Shown piece after piece: positions 11,393-19,684 of a stretch of DNA of 64,000 nt. This DNA comes from CAWJLS01 sp963843755. Its GTDB lineage: Bacteria; Acidobacteriota; Thermoanaerobaculia; Multivoradales; DATKCC01. Within the stretch, counting starts at the first letter, position 1. Every line of letters begins with the position of its first letter. Under the pieces are notes generated by a model. The model was not told the DNA's origin and did not search any database. It saw only the letters and a program-made list of their open reading frames with translations. Made by a program: the position numbers and the translations under genes. Location: positions 164,590 through 228,589 of the forward strand of contig CAWJLS010000009.1 of the NCBI GenBank assembly GCA_963843755.1. Reading direction: 5' to 3'.

Positions 11393-11821
11393 TCAGTTGG
11401 GGTAGGGGCAGCTCGGTGGCGCGTCCGGGCAATAGGTCGTATAGAAGTCACAGGTGACCCAACACCCGTCGGCGGAATTGCAGTAGTAGGAACCCTGGCA
11501 ATGGATGGAGTTGCCAGGCCTCGGCCCGCAGATGGCGTCGGCGTAGCAGACGTTACAACCCATCTGGCAGTACGTCCGATTGCCATCGCACTCCACATAG
11601 TTGGAGCCCACGAGGCAGGAGGTCGTACCGCTGCAACTGATCGTTGGACAGCCGTCAGGGCAGTTGTCGTTTTGAGCCGTACAGCCGTTTTGCGCCGATG
11701 GCTCGACCGGCCCGGCCGAGGCCTTCACCGGCTGGCTCGCGGCCGGCGCGGTAGTCGAGGCGGCGGCAGGCAAGGCGACGACAACGGCGGCGACCACGAG
11801 CAGGAACACGCACTTCCACAT
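11393..11821 (-). CDS. Secreted small cysteine-rich protein
   Basis: A 142-residue exported protein. The signal peptide runs from MWKCVFLLVVAAVVVAL to a probable cleavage after PAAA or AAAS near residue 22. An Ala/Pro/Ser linker follows, then a domain of about 95 residues carrying 16 cysteines. The cysteines are spaced in repeated short units such as CPDGC, ISC, TYCQMGC, NVCYADAIC and HCQGSYYC, with frequent Asn, Tyr, Gly and Ser. The pattern suggests a disulfide-stabilised extracellular mini-repeat, but I recognise no family. Local GC is clearly lower than in neighbouring genes, which hints at transfer or a specialised origin. The gene is monocistronic with its own leader and a terminator-like hairpin. 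Toxin, bacteriocin-like, adhesion or structural roles are all possible and none is shown. Confidence 0.65.
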   Translation of the reverse strand: MWKCVFLLVVAAVVVALPAAASTTAPAASQPVKASAGPVEPSAQNGCTAQNDNCPDGCPTISCSGTTSCLVGSNYVECDGNRTYCQMGCNVCYADAICGPRPGNSIHCQGSYYCNSADGCWVTCDFYTTYCPDAPPSCPYPN

Positions 11822-12118
11822 GACAGTCCTCCCTTCACGAACAACGGTTCATGGTGAGGCGGTCCGGGCCCCGTCTCTCGTCTCTTACGAACAACTACTT
11901 CATTACCACATGTGAGGAGGTTTGCAAAGGTTCGCAGGAGTCCGCTTGGCGAGATCGGGTCGCCGAAGCACGGTATGCTGATCGGCCGCGCGAGGTCGAG
12001 AGACGGACCACCCCATCCCCGGACACACGTCGCAAAAGCAGGGCGGACACCAGGTCCGACAGCTCCGGAGGCGCCACCGAAGCCACCCCGATCGCCGCCA
12101 GCGCTTCCCGCTGATCCG
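11822..12118. other. Divergent region with local AT enrichment
   Basis: About 300 bases between the cysteine-rich gene (-) and the PIN gene (+). ACGAACAAC occurs twice (about 11837 and 11888), each followed by a TTCAT-like element, in an otherwise lower-GC stretch. These are possible binding sites for divergent control. I looked for a VapB-like antitoxin just upstream of the PIN gene in all frames and did not find one. Confidence 0.35.
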
Positions 12119-12529
12119 ATGGCCTCCGCCCCCTACTTGGACAGCTCGGCCATCCTCCGCCCGGTCCCGGGAAAGGGCCTGACACCCGAGATCAACGAGC
12201 GGCTGTCCCGGGCCGACTACCTCGTCACCTCCCGCCTCAGCCTGGTCGAGACAGCCCCCGCGTTCCTCCGCGTCCGTCACCTCGGAGAAAGGCCGGAACA
12301 ACTCCTCGCCGACGCCGGGCGCTCCGTCCGCAGCCTGGGGAGCCGCTGCGAGATCTGGAAGCTGACCCGCGAGGTCAGCAGCCTGGCCGATACCGTCGCG
12401 CCGGCCACCCTCCTTCGGAGCCTCGACGCCCTCCACCTGGCGACCTACCTCCTCGCCCGCCGCGAGATCGAAGGCCTTGAGCTGCTCACGGCCGACGGGC
12501 GGCTTCGCGAGGCTGCCGAGGGCGGCTGA
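12119..12529 (+). CDS. PIN-domain protein (VapC-like, no visible antitoxin)
   Basis: A 136-residue PIN-domain protein. The N-terminal MASAPYLDSSAILRPV puts the first catalytic acid at Asp8. A second acid lies in RLSLVETAPAF, a third in SLDALHLATYLLAR, and the distal one in LLTADGRLREAA. This layout is standard for VapC-type endoribonucleases. I start at the ATG at 12119, because the longer upstream extension is Pro/Arg-rich and has no family features. No antitoxin gene is evident on either side, so it is either a solitary toxin, one kept in check from elsewhere, or a decayed module. It points away from the cysteine-rich gene and is convergent with the DUF5131 gene. Confidence 0.75.
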   Translation: MASAPYLDSSAILRPVPGKGLTPEINERLSRADYLVTSRLSLVETAPAFLRVRHLGERPEQLLADAGRSVRSLGSRCEIWKLTREVSSLADTVAPATLLRSLDALHLATYLLARREIEGLELLTADGRLREAAEGG

Positions 12530-12610
12530 GGCGGTACTCGGCGAGGCTTGTGAGGCTCCGAAGCTCGTCCAGTCCAGTCATCTCGTTACCTCGCGAGGCT
12601 CGGCCAAGCC

Positions 12611-13348
12611 TCAGACCGGGACGGCTCCAGAAGTCACCTTCGACCATGGCATCTCGCTCCACGTCCGCCCTTGGAGCACCCGTCCCGCCTTCTTCTTGTT
12701 CTTGCCACCCCACTGCTTGAAGAAGAACGGCACTCGGGCACGCCGGCACTGGTCGCGGAGGTCGGTCACCCACGCGGCGTCCATCGGCCGGGCCTTCGGT
12801 CCCGATTCCCCGCCGACGATCACCCAGTCGATCCCCTCGAGATCGAGATCATGGAGCGGCCCGAGCAACGGCTCGAGCGAGAGGAACTTGACCCGCGAAG
12901 GCGTCGACCGGAGGAGGTCGATCCGGTGGCGGTAGCGATGCGTTTCGACACTCACGCCCATCCAGACGTTCTCGGTCCACTCGAGCTCCGGCGCCAGGCG
13001 CGCCAGGCGCTCGGCCCGCTTGGTGAGCACCTGGAAGCGATGCCAGTGGGCTTGCCGCATCACGTCGAACACCCGCCGGACGTACTCGATCGGCACCCCA
13101 TCGTGGAAGAGGTCGCTCATCGAGCTCATGAAGACGGTCTGCGGTTTCTTCCACCGGAGCGGCAGCTCCAGCATGTGCGGCTGGAGCGTCAGCTCGAACC
13201 CGTTGGCGTAGTTCGCCTGCCCCATCGCCCGGAGCCGCTTCGCCATCCGCTGGGCGTAGCAGTGCTTGCACCCAGGGCTCACCTTCGTGCACCCGGTGAC
13301 CGGATTCCAGGTCGACTCCGTCCACTCGATGCCAGAACCCTGGGCCAT
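12611..13348 (-). CDS. DUF5131 (phage Gp37/Gp68-like) radical-SAM-type protein
   Basis: A 245-residue protein of the Gp37/Gp68 (DUF5131) family. The N-terminal IEWTESTWNPVTGC block is diagnostic. Three cysteines, Cys20, Cys27 and Cys30 (CX6CX2C), resemble the iron-sulfur ligands of radical SAM enzymes, and VFMSSMSDLFH, WMGVSVE and VKFLSLEPLLGPL match conserved family blocks, ending in FFFKQWGG. The biochemical activity is unknown. Relatives occur in phages, plasmids and defence-type loci, sometimes beside a three-Cys-motif partner. Here the partner is a HicB-like protein: the genes overlap by one base in TGATG, with a GTG three bases further upstream as an alternative start. That tight coupling suggests the two act together. 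Confidence 0.85.
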   Translation of the reverse strand: MAQGSGIEWTESTWNPVTGCTKVSPGCKHCYAQRMAKRLRAMGQANYANGFELTLQPHMLELPLRWKKPQTVFMSSMSDLFHDGVPIEYVRRVFDVMRQAHWHRFQVLTKRAERLARLAPELEWTENVWMGVSVETHRYRHRIDLLRSTPSRVKFLSLEPLLGPLHDLDLEGIDWVIVGGESGPKARPMDAAWVTDLRDQCRRARVPFFFKQWGGKNKKKAGRVLQGRTWSEMPWSKVTSGAVPV

Positions 13349-13587
13349 CACCGGATCTCCTGGGTCACGGGGAGAGGCTCCGGGATCGACAGACCGTCTT
13401 CGAGCCGCACTTCGAACCAGACCTCCCGTGCCGCATCCAGCTCTTTCACAGCCTCGTCTGCGGTCTCACCCTGCGCAAAGCATCCAGGCAGCTCCGGATG
13501 ACTCGCGAAGAACCCACCGTCCTCCGGGTCGGCCTCCAGCTCGTACTTGTAGCTCAGCGACAGGTAGTAGCTTAGATCTCGCGTCAT
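13348..13587 (-). CDS. HicB-like antitoxin-family protein
   Basis: A 79-residue protein with the partial RNase-H fold signature of HicB: YKYELEADPEDGGFFASHPELPGCFAQGETADEA spans the conserved strand, PELPGC turn and helix. A short C-terminal helix and an LSIPEPLP tail follow. HicB normally sits beside the dsRBD-like toxin HicA, but here the downstream gene is the DUF5131 protein, coupled by TGATG, and no HicA lies within this operon. It may be an antitoxin recruited to control DUF5131, or an orphan. It has no obvious DNA-binding tail, so autoregulation is uncertain. Confidence 0.8.
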   Translation of the reverse strand: MTRDLSYYLSLSYKYELEADPEDGGFFASHPELPGCFAQGETADEAVKELDAAREVWFEVRLEDGLSIPEPLPVTQEIR

Positions 13588-13680
13588 CTCAGCCGTGCCC
13601 CTCGTCCTTTGGATCGATGATTTCCAACTCCGTCAGGGTATCGCCGCCGCGGTGGCGGTCGGCAGAAGCCGCCGGAGTCC

Positions 13681-13720
13681 GCGGCGGGCCGGCCGGTGAC
13701 CCTCTGCGCCGGCCCGCCGC
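13681..13720 (-). terminator. Perfect 13-bp inverted repeat
   Basis: GCGGCGGGCCGGC (13681-13693) and GCCGGCCCGCCGC (13708-13720) are exact complements around a 14-base loop. The hairpin sits just after the stop of the 88-residue gene (minus strand) and before hicB, where a terminator is expected. No U-tract follows, so it is a candidate only. Confidence 0.5.
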
Positions 13721-13734
13721 GCGACCGGACCCGG

Positions 13735-14001
13735 TCAGCCGCTCAGCCGGCGCACGATCGCGCGACCGAGGATGGCGAGGGTCTCGGCGTCGAGGGCCTC
13801 CACGAACAGGGCGACGGACGCGGGGTCGGCCGCCAGGCGACGCACGGTGTGGAAGGCGGCCGGGAAGGCCTCCTCCGGGCGGGTGATGTGGCCCAGGTGC
13901 CGGCCCCCGGCATGGATCGGATAGCCGAAGCGGCTCCGGCGGCCGCTCCGCTTCTCCGTGTTCAACGTCACGTCGTTCGTGACCGCGAGCGCCCGGAGCA
14001 T
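13735..14001 (-). CDS. Small conserved-looking protein of unknown function
   Basis: An 88-residue protein from ATG 14001, with strong GC at third codon positions on this strand, which is why I prefer it to the overlapping antisense frames. It begins MLRALAVTNDVTL, continues with a basic RSGRRSRFGYPIHAGGRHLGHI segment and ends in a helical region rich in Ala/Leu. No family is recognised. An in-frame TTG at 14040 would add an acidic segment containing ESSEDRWYP and may be the true start. The gene lies head to head with the large helicase gene, about 105 bases away. A small basic partner or regulator of that system is conceivable but unsupported. Confidence 0.55.
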   Translation of the reverse strand: MLRALAVTNDVTLNTEKRSGRRSRFGYPIHAGGRHLGHITRPEEAFPAAFHTVRRLAADPASVALFVEALDAETLAILGRAIVRRLSG

Positions 14002-14107
14002 CGGGTACCATCGATCCTCAGACGACTCCAAGGTGCTCAACCGCCGTTCTGCTGGACCGTTCTCGCTCCGGTCTACGCGGTGGTAGGTAGTGGGAGGTTG
14101 TGACCTG

Positions 14108-17100
14108 ATGTCCCGAATCCTCGACGAGCTCGACAAGGCCCGGGCCGAGTTGCTCGACCTGAGCCTGCGCAACACGCTCCTCAACTATCGGAAACTGCGG
14201 AGCAAGGGCGTCGAGATCGTCGACGAGGTGCCGGCGCAGGTCTTCGAGACGCTGGTGGTCAAGGACCGGGCGATGACGTTCCTGCCTGCGCCGGACGAGT
14301 TGCTCGACGAGGGGGCCCGGCGGATCGAAGGCGATCTCCTGGCGGAGTGGCTCGCGCAGAACACCCCCACCGACCAGCCCGAGGAGACGCAGGGGGCGGC
14401 AGCGCGCCACCAGGACACGAAGCTCCAGACGCCGTATGCGGCCCCCATCCTCGAGCGCCGGCTGCTCAACACGTACTACGCGGCCCGCTCGACGATCGAA
14501 GAGCAGGGGGTCAACACGCTCTACCTCGCCCTCGGCATGTTGCGCTGGTTCGAGGCGTCTTCGAGCGACAGGGAGCGCGCGGCGCCCCTGGTGCTGATCC
14601 CCGTCACGCTCGACCGCACCTCGGCGCGCGCCCGGTTCCGGCTGCGCTACACCGGCGACGAGCTGGGCGACAACCTCTCGCTCCAAGCCAAGCTCAAGAC
14701 CGAGTTTCGGATCGACCTGCCTCTTCTCCCGTCGCTGGAAGACCTGGACCTCGAGCAGTACTTCGCGGCGGTGAGCGCGGCCGTCGCGGAGCAGAACGGC
14801 TGGTCCGTCGATCCCGGCACACTGAACCTGGGCTTCTTCTGGTTCAGCAAGCTGCTGATGTACGAGGATCTCGATCCCGAGCGCTGGCCCAACCAGGCGA
14901 CGCCCGGGCTGAACCCGGTCCTCGAAGGGCTGCTTGGAGAGGAGGGGTTCGAGGACGGCGGATCGCCGTTCTCCGAAGAACGCTCGCTCGATGAGCAGGT
15001 CGATCTCGGAGACCTCCACCAGATCCGCGACGCGGACAGCTCGCAGACGCTCGCCATCCTCGACGTGCTGGAGGGGCGCAACCTGGTGATCCAGGGTCCG
15101 CCGGGGACGGGCAAGAGCCAGACGATCAGCAACCTGATCGCCGAGCACGTAGCGCGCGGCAAGAAGGTCCTCTTCGTGGCGGAGAAGATGGCGGCGCTCG
15201 ACGTAGTGAAGCGCCGCCTCGACGAGGACGGCGTCGGCGACGCCTGCCTGGAGCTTCACAGCCACCGGACCAACAAGCGCTCCTTTCTGGAGGAGCTGCA
15301 ACGCACCCTGAACCTGGGCAAGCCGAAGATTCCGGGGGCAGAGACTGTGCGGGATCTGGTCGCGCACCGGAACCGGCTGAACGCCTACGTCGACGCGATC
15401 CACCAGCCCATCGGGGAGAGCTCGATCAGCCCTTTCCAGGCCTACGGCCAGGCGTTGGCGGCCCGGCGGCGGCTCGGCGACGAGACCCCGCCGATGATCG
15501 AGGACCGCGACGAATGGGACGAGTGGACGGCGCCCGCGTTTCAGGACCGGACCGCCGCCGCCACCGAGCTTCAGTCCGTGCTCGAGACGACGAGCGTGCC
15601 GGCGGATCACCGTTTCTGGTCTTCGACGAAGTCGGCTCTCGTGCCCCGGGACCGTGACCGCCTCGGCCGCCTCTACGAAACGACCGAGGAGCACCTGGGT
15701 TCCTGCCGCCAGAGCCTCCGGTCCCTGTCCGAGCGTCTTCATCTCGCGGAGCCCGAGAGCCTCGGCGACGCGCGCCGGCTCCTCGCCGCTGCGGAAAGGG
15801 CGGCCCGTATGCCGGACCTCCGGGGCGTGGCTGTCGGCGATTCCGCGTGGACCTCGGAGATCGACCGGCTCGACCGGGTGCTCGATCAGGGGCGCCAGTA
15901 CCGATCGCTCCATGAGGATTTCGACCCCCAGTTGCTGCCGGAGGCGTGGACGCGGGACGTGTTGGCGCTCCGGGGTGCCCTGGTGCAGTTCGGGGAGCGC
16001 TGGTGGCGCTTCCTGGCGCCCGACTATCGCCAGGCGATCCGGGAGCTGCGCGCCCTGAGCGCTTCGAAGCTCCCCAAGGCTTTCGAGGACCGGCTCTCCC
16101 TGGTCGAAGGCATCCGCCAGTCGCAGCAGCTCGAAAGCGCCTTCGACGAGGAGACGCCTCTCTTCGCCAGGCTGTTCGGAGAGCGATGGCGCAGCGGAGG
16201 CTCGGACTGGGCAGCTCTCGACGAGGCGTCCACCTGGCTCCGGCAGGCCCATGCGGACGTGGCGGCGGGAGAGCTTCCCGCTGCCTTCCTGGCTGTGACC
16301 GAAGCCGACGCCTCTCCCGAGGACATCCGCGAAGCGCGAGCGCGGGCCGAGAGCGAGGTGACACGCCTGTCCGAGCTGCTCTCGGAGCTCGAGGAGTTGC
16401 TCGAGCTACGCCGCGAGACCGAGTGGCTTCGTCCCGAGGGGGAGCTCGACCCGGTATTCGAGGATCTCGCCCGGCGGCTCGAGGCATGGCAGGAGGAGCC
16501 GGCCACCCTCCACGACATCGTCCGGTACAACCACTCCGACGCTGCGCTGCGGGACGAGGGGCTCTCCAAGCTGGCCGACCTGGCCGCCCGCTGGCCCGGA
16601 GCGGTCCGGCACCTGGCCGACCTCCTGGGCTACGAGTGGCACAACGCCCTGATCGAACGGGCGCTGACCGAGCGCCCGGAGCTCGCCCGCTTCGACGGAC
16701 GAAGCCACGAGGAGGTGGTGCGCGCCTTCCAGGAGCTCGACCGCCGGCGCGTGCTCGCCAACCGCGCCCGGGTCGCTTACGCCCACTGGGAACAGCTTCC
16801 GGCCCGGAACGGATCCGGGCAGCTCGGAGTCCTGCGCCACGAGATGGAAAAGCGGCGGCGACACAAGGCCATTCGGAGGCTGATGGACGAAGCCGGCGAT
16901 GCGATCCTCCGGATCAAGCCGGTCTTCATGATGAGCCCGCTCTCCGTCGCCAGCTACCTGCCGCCGGGCGCCCTGACCTTCGACCTCGTGATCTTCGACG
17001 AGGCCAGCCAGGTCCGGCCGGTCGACGCGTTCGGGGCGATTCTCCGGGCCCGCCAGGCGGTGGTCGTCGGCGACAGCAAGCAGCTCCCTCCCACGCCCTT

Positions 17101-18871
17101 CTTCGAGAAGCTCGTCGACGACGCGGAAGAAGACGAATCGAGGTCGTTCACGGGAGACCTGGAGAGCATTCTGGGGCTGTTCGCGTCCAAGGGCGTCCCG
17201 GACCGCATGCTCCGCTGGCACTACCGGAGCCGGCACGACTCGCTGATCGCCGCCTCGAACCACGAGTACTACGACAACAAGCTCCTCGTCTTCCCCAGCC
17301 CGGATCATGCGAGGGAAGAGCTCGGCGTGGTGCTCCATCATCATCCCGAGACCGTCTATGAGCCCGGGACCAAGCGCTACAACCAGGGCGAGGCCGAGAT
17401 CGTCGCTGACGCGGTGATGGATCACGCGCGTGCTCATCCCGGCCGGAGCCTCGGCGTCGCGGCGTTCAGCCAATCGCAGGCGCAACAGATCCAGGACCAG
17501 GTGGAGCTCCGGCGGCGACAGCATCCGGGGGCCGAGGGGTTCTTCAACGCCCATCCGGACGAGCCGTTCTTCGTCAAGAACCTGGAGAACGTCCAGGGGG
17601 ACGAGCGCGACATCATCTTCATCAGCGTCGGGTACGGCAAGCAGGAGGGTGGAACGCTGTGGATGCGGTTCGGCCCGCTGAACCAGGACGGCGGCGAGCG
17701 ACGCCTGAACGTCCTGACGACACGAGCCCGCTATCGCTGCGAGGTCTTCTCCAACTTCAAGGCCGACGAGGTCAGGCTCGACGGCACGGACGCCCGGGGC
17801 GTCGCCGCACTGAAGCGCTACCTGCAGTACGCCGAGACCGGCCGGCTCGACCTGCCCTCGCCGTCAGAGCGGGCCCCGGACTCGGCGTTCGAAGAGCATG
17901 TCGGCGCCGCGGTGCAGAGCCTGGGCTACGAAATCCATCCCCAGGTCGGCAGCGGCGGATTCTTCATCGACCTGGGGGTGGTCGACCCGGAGCGGCCCGG
18001 GCGCTACCTCCTCGGGATCGAGTGCGACGGCAGGACCTACCACAGCGCGCGCTGGGCGCGGGACCGGGATCGGCTCCGCCAGGAGGTGCTCGAAGGCCTC
18101 GGGTGGAGTCTCCACCGAGTGTGGAGCACCGACTGGTTCCACAACCCGGACCGGGAGCTGCGCAAGATCGCGGAGAGCCTGGAGCGGGCCAGGGCTCGGG
18201 GAAGGCGACCGTGTTCAGAGAAGCAGCGAGCGGAGCCGGCCACGGACGACGGCGAGGGCCCAGCCCCGGACGAGCCGTTTCAGCGCGACGCGTCAGCGGC
18301 CGACCGCCGCACCCTGCGAGCAGAGCCTTACCGATGCGCCGACGTGTCGACACTCCCTCACGAGCTCCGCGGGCAGGAGCTCCACACGGTGTCACCCGGC
18401 AAGCTGGCCCCGTGGGTGGTCGCCGTCGTGACTTTCGAGAGCCCCGTGCACGAGAGCGAGGTGATCCGGCGGCTCGTGGACGCCGCCGGTTACCAACGGG
18501 CCGGGAGCCGCCTCCAGGCGACGATTCTGAAGGCGATCGGGCATGCCATGCGTCAAGGCAAGATCGACCGGCGGGGCGAGTTCCTCTGGGCTCCCGACGG
18601 GGCGGCTTTCGACCTTCGTGATCGGAGCGACCAGCACCAGAGCCTGCGGCAGATGGACAAGATCGCCCCGGAGGAGATCGGCGCGGCGATCGTCGCCGTG
18701 GTCGAGGCCTCGGCAGGCATCGGCGAAGAGGAGGCCGTGAGCGAGGTGGCGCGGCTGTTCGGGTTCAGCCGGACGACCAAGTCCATGCGGACGCCGATCG
18801 AGGAGTGTGTTGCATCACTTGTGAATCGGGGGCTGCTCGAGCGCAGAGGGGATGACCTCCGAACCGTCTGA
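14108..18871 (+). CDS. DUF4011-SF1 helicase-Vsr-like nuclease-DUF3320 protein
   Basis: A 1587-residue multidomain protein of the COG1112 helicase group. The N-terminal DUF4011 domain contains LDLSLRNTLLNYR (about residues 10-30). The SF1 motor has Walker A in GPPGTGKSQT (about 330) and the DEAS box in VIFDEASQVRPVDAF (about 960), with long helical inserts between them, then the motifs WHYRSRHDSLI, VQGDERDIIFISVGYG and LNVLTTRARY. Next comes a Vsr/PD-(D/E)xK-like endonuclease module, GIECDGRTYHSARWARDRDR (about 1300). A DUF3320 winged-helix-like domain starts near 1425. Such proteins recur in phage-defence islands and are thought to sense and cut foreign nucleic acid. I start at ATG 14108 because GGAGG lies 10 bases upstream. 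The gene is single and divergent from the 88-residue gene, and its 3' end overlaps the GGCT gene by 107 bases. Confidence 0.9.
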   Translation: MSRILDELDKARAELLDLSLRNTLLNYRKLRSKGVEIVDEVPAQVFETLVVKDRAMTFLPAPDELLDEGARRIEGDLLAEWLAQNTPTDQPEETQGAAARHQDTKLQTPYAAPILERRLLNTYYAARSTIEEQGVNTLYLALGMLRWFEASSSDRERAAPLVLIPVTLDRTSARARFRLRYTGDELGDNLSLQAKLKTEFRIDLPLLPSLEDLDLEQYFAAVSAAVAEQNGWSVDPGTLNLGFFWFSKLLMYEDLDPERWPNQATPGLNPVLEGLLGEEGFEDGGSPFSEERSLDEQVDLGDLHQIRDADSSQTLAILDVLEGRNLVIQGPPGTGKSQTISNLIAEHVARGKKVLFVAEKMAALDVVKRRLDEDGVGDACLELHSHRTNKRSFLEELQRTLNLGKPKIPGAETVRDLVAHRNRLNAYVDAIHQPIGESSISPFQAYGQALAARRRLGDETPPMIEDRDEWDEWTAPAFQDRTAAATELQSVLETTSVPADHRFWSSTKSALVPRDRDRLGRLYETTEEHLGSCRQSLRSLSERLHLAEPESLGDARRLLAAAERAARMPDLRGVAVGDSAWTSEIDRLDRVLDQGRQYRSLHEDFDPQLLPEAWTRDVLALRGALVQFGERWWRFLAPDYRQAIRELRALSASKLPKAFEDRLSLVEGIRQSQQLESAFDEETPLFARLFGERWRSGGSDWAALDEASTWLRQAHADVAAGELPAAFLAVTEADASPEDIREARARAESEVTRLSELLSELEELLELRRETEWLRPEGELDPVFEDLARRLEAWQEEPATLHDIVRYNHSDAALRDEGLSKLADLAARWPGAVRHLADLLGYEWHNALIERALTERPELARFDGRSHEEVVRAFQELDRRRVLANRARVAYAHWEQLPARNGSGQLGVLRHEMEKRRRHKAIRRLMDEAGDAILRIKPVFMMSPLSVASYLPPGALTFDLVIFDEASQVRPVDAFGAILRARQAVVVGDSKQLPPTPFFEKLVDDAEEDESRSFTGDLESILGLFASKGVPDRMLRWHYRSRHDSLIAASNHEYYDNKLLVFPSPDHAREELGVVLHHHPETVYEPGTKRYNQGEAEIVADAVMDHARAHPGRSLGVAAFSQSQAQQIQDQVELRRRQHPGAEGFFNAHPDEPFFVKNLENVQGDERDIIFISVGYGKQEGGTLWMRFGPLNQDGGERRLNVLTTRARYRCEVFSNFKADEVRLDGTDARGVAALKRYLQYAETGRLDLPSPSERAPDSAFEEHVGAAVQSLGYEIHPQVGSGGFFIDLGVVDPERPGRYLLGIECDGRTYHSARWARDRDRLRQEVLEGLGWSLHRVWSTDWFHNPDRELRKIAESLERARARGRRPCSEKQRAEPATDDGEGPAPDEPFQRDASAADRRTLRAEPYRCADVSTLPHELRGQELHTVSPGKLAPWVVAVVTFESPVHESEVIRRLVDAAGYQRAGSRLQATILKAIGHAMRQGKIDRRGEFLWAPDGAAFDLRDRSDQHQSLRQMDKIAPEEIGAAIVAVVEASAGIGEEEAVSEVARLFGFSRTTKSMRTPIEECVASLVNRGLLERRGDDLRTV

Positions 18872-19319
18872 AGGCGACCCCTCGTTCCCTCGACCGCCTC
18901 CGCCAATCGCCCGAGCTGATGCGCGGCAGCCCGTCGACCGGGCGGTTCCAGAGGTAGACCCAGGCCTGGACGCGCTCGCCCCCTGCCAGCTCGACGGTCC
19001 ACGCCTCCCGGCGGAAGAACCGCGGTTCCGGATCGTCCGGCCCGCAGCCTTCGTAGCAGTCCAGGGCCTCGAGCACCCGATCCGGATCGTGCAGCAGGTA
19101 GACCTCGCCGTGCACCAGGTCGCTCGGCTCTGACGACGGCACGGCCGCCGGGTGCCAGTCGACCGCGAAGAGCCTCGCCCCCGGCATGGTGGCGGCGCCG
19201 ACCCGTTCCGTCCCCGCGTCGAGCTCCTGCCGGACGGGGTTGTCCTCGCCCTGCATGAGGGTGCCGTAGACGAAGAGGTGGCGGACGGCGGGTTCTTGGT
19301 GAGCGGTCGGAGAGTGCAT
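18765..19319 (-). CDS. Gamma-glutamylcyclotransferase-like (GGCT/AIG2) protein
   Basis: A 184-residue protein of the GGCT/AIG2 fold. RHLFVYGTLMQGEDN carries the conserved YGTL phosphate-type loop. VHGEVYLL and ALDCYEGC follow, with the Glu of YEG as the expected catalytic acid, then WVYLWNRPV. Family members act on gamma-glutamyl-amine compounds or are uncharacterised. The recognisable domain ends near residue 140. The last 40 residues run into the 3' end of the helicase gene on the opposite strand (107-base antisense overlap) and look unlike the family, so the natural C-terminus may have been replaced. A short fragment of a second copy of this gene's 5' end lies at 24056-24157. Confidence 0.75.
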   Translation of the reverse strand: MHSPTAHQEPAVRHLFVYGTLMQGEDNPVRQELDAGTERVGAATMPGARLFAVDWHPAAVPSSEPSDLVHGEVYLLHDPDRVLEALDCYEGCGPDDPEPRFFRREAWTVELAGGERVQAWVYLWNRPVDGLPRISSGDWRRRSRERGVAFRRFGGHPLCARAAPDSQVMQHTPRSASAWTWSSG

Positions 19320-19471
19320 GGTCCCCCGGCAGCATAGACGGTCAGGACGGTTCGTGCCGACGATCGCCGAGAGAATACGAGCTCCTGCTCCTGGTTATAC
19401 TCTCGACAGGCAGGACGAAGCGCCCCGCTGGCTGCATGACAGCCGGCCAGACCCAGGCAAGCGAGGACTTC

Positions 19472-19684
19472 ATGCGCGGCGAATACACTGCGGTGATCAA
19501 GCAAGAGGGCGACTGGTGGATCGGCTGGATCGAGGAGATCCCGGGCGTCAACTGCCAGGAGCGGAGTCACGAGGAGCTCATGGAGACCTTGGAGGTGACG
19601 CTCCGGGAGGCTCTCGAGCTGAATCGGGAGGACGCAATCCGGTCCGCCGGAAAAGGTTTCCGCGAAGAGAAGATCGCGGTGTGA
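19472..19684 (+). CDS. hicB: HicB-family antitoxin
   Basis: A 70-residue compact HicB: EYTAVIKQEGDWWIGWIEEIPGVNCQERSHEE shows the two strands, the EEIPGVNCQ turn and the first helix. A helix with LEVTLREALELNRED follows. I start at ATG 19472, with GAGG five bases upstream, rather than the ATG 33 bases earlier. The stop overlaps the hicA start (GTGTGA), so antitoxin and toxin are translationally coupled. The antitoxin-first order means the antitoxin is made before the toxin. A TATACT-like -10 element lies around 19397. Confidence 0.85.
   Translation: MRGEYTAVIKQEGDWWIGWIEEIPGVNCQERSHEELMETLEVTLREALELNREDAIRSAGKGFREEKIAV

Noticed and set aside
9276..11405. 709-codon plus-strand frame opposite the SEC-C gene
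   Set aside because: Composed of Arg/Gly/Leu-rich antisense sequence. The SEC-C motif on the other strand decides the orientation.
11912..12118. Possible antitoxin upstream of the PIN gene
   Set aside because: No frame shows a VapB, Phd or RHH-like sequence. The in-frame extension is Pro/Arg-rich.
14018..16252. 744-codon minus-strand frame opposite the large helicase
   Set aside because: The helicase motifs on the plus strand are decisive.
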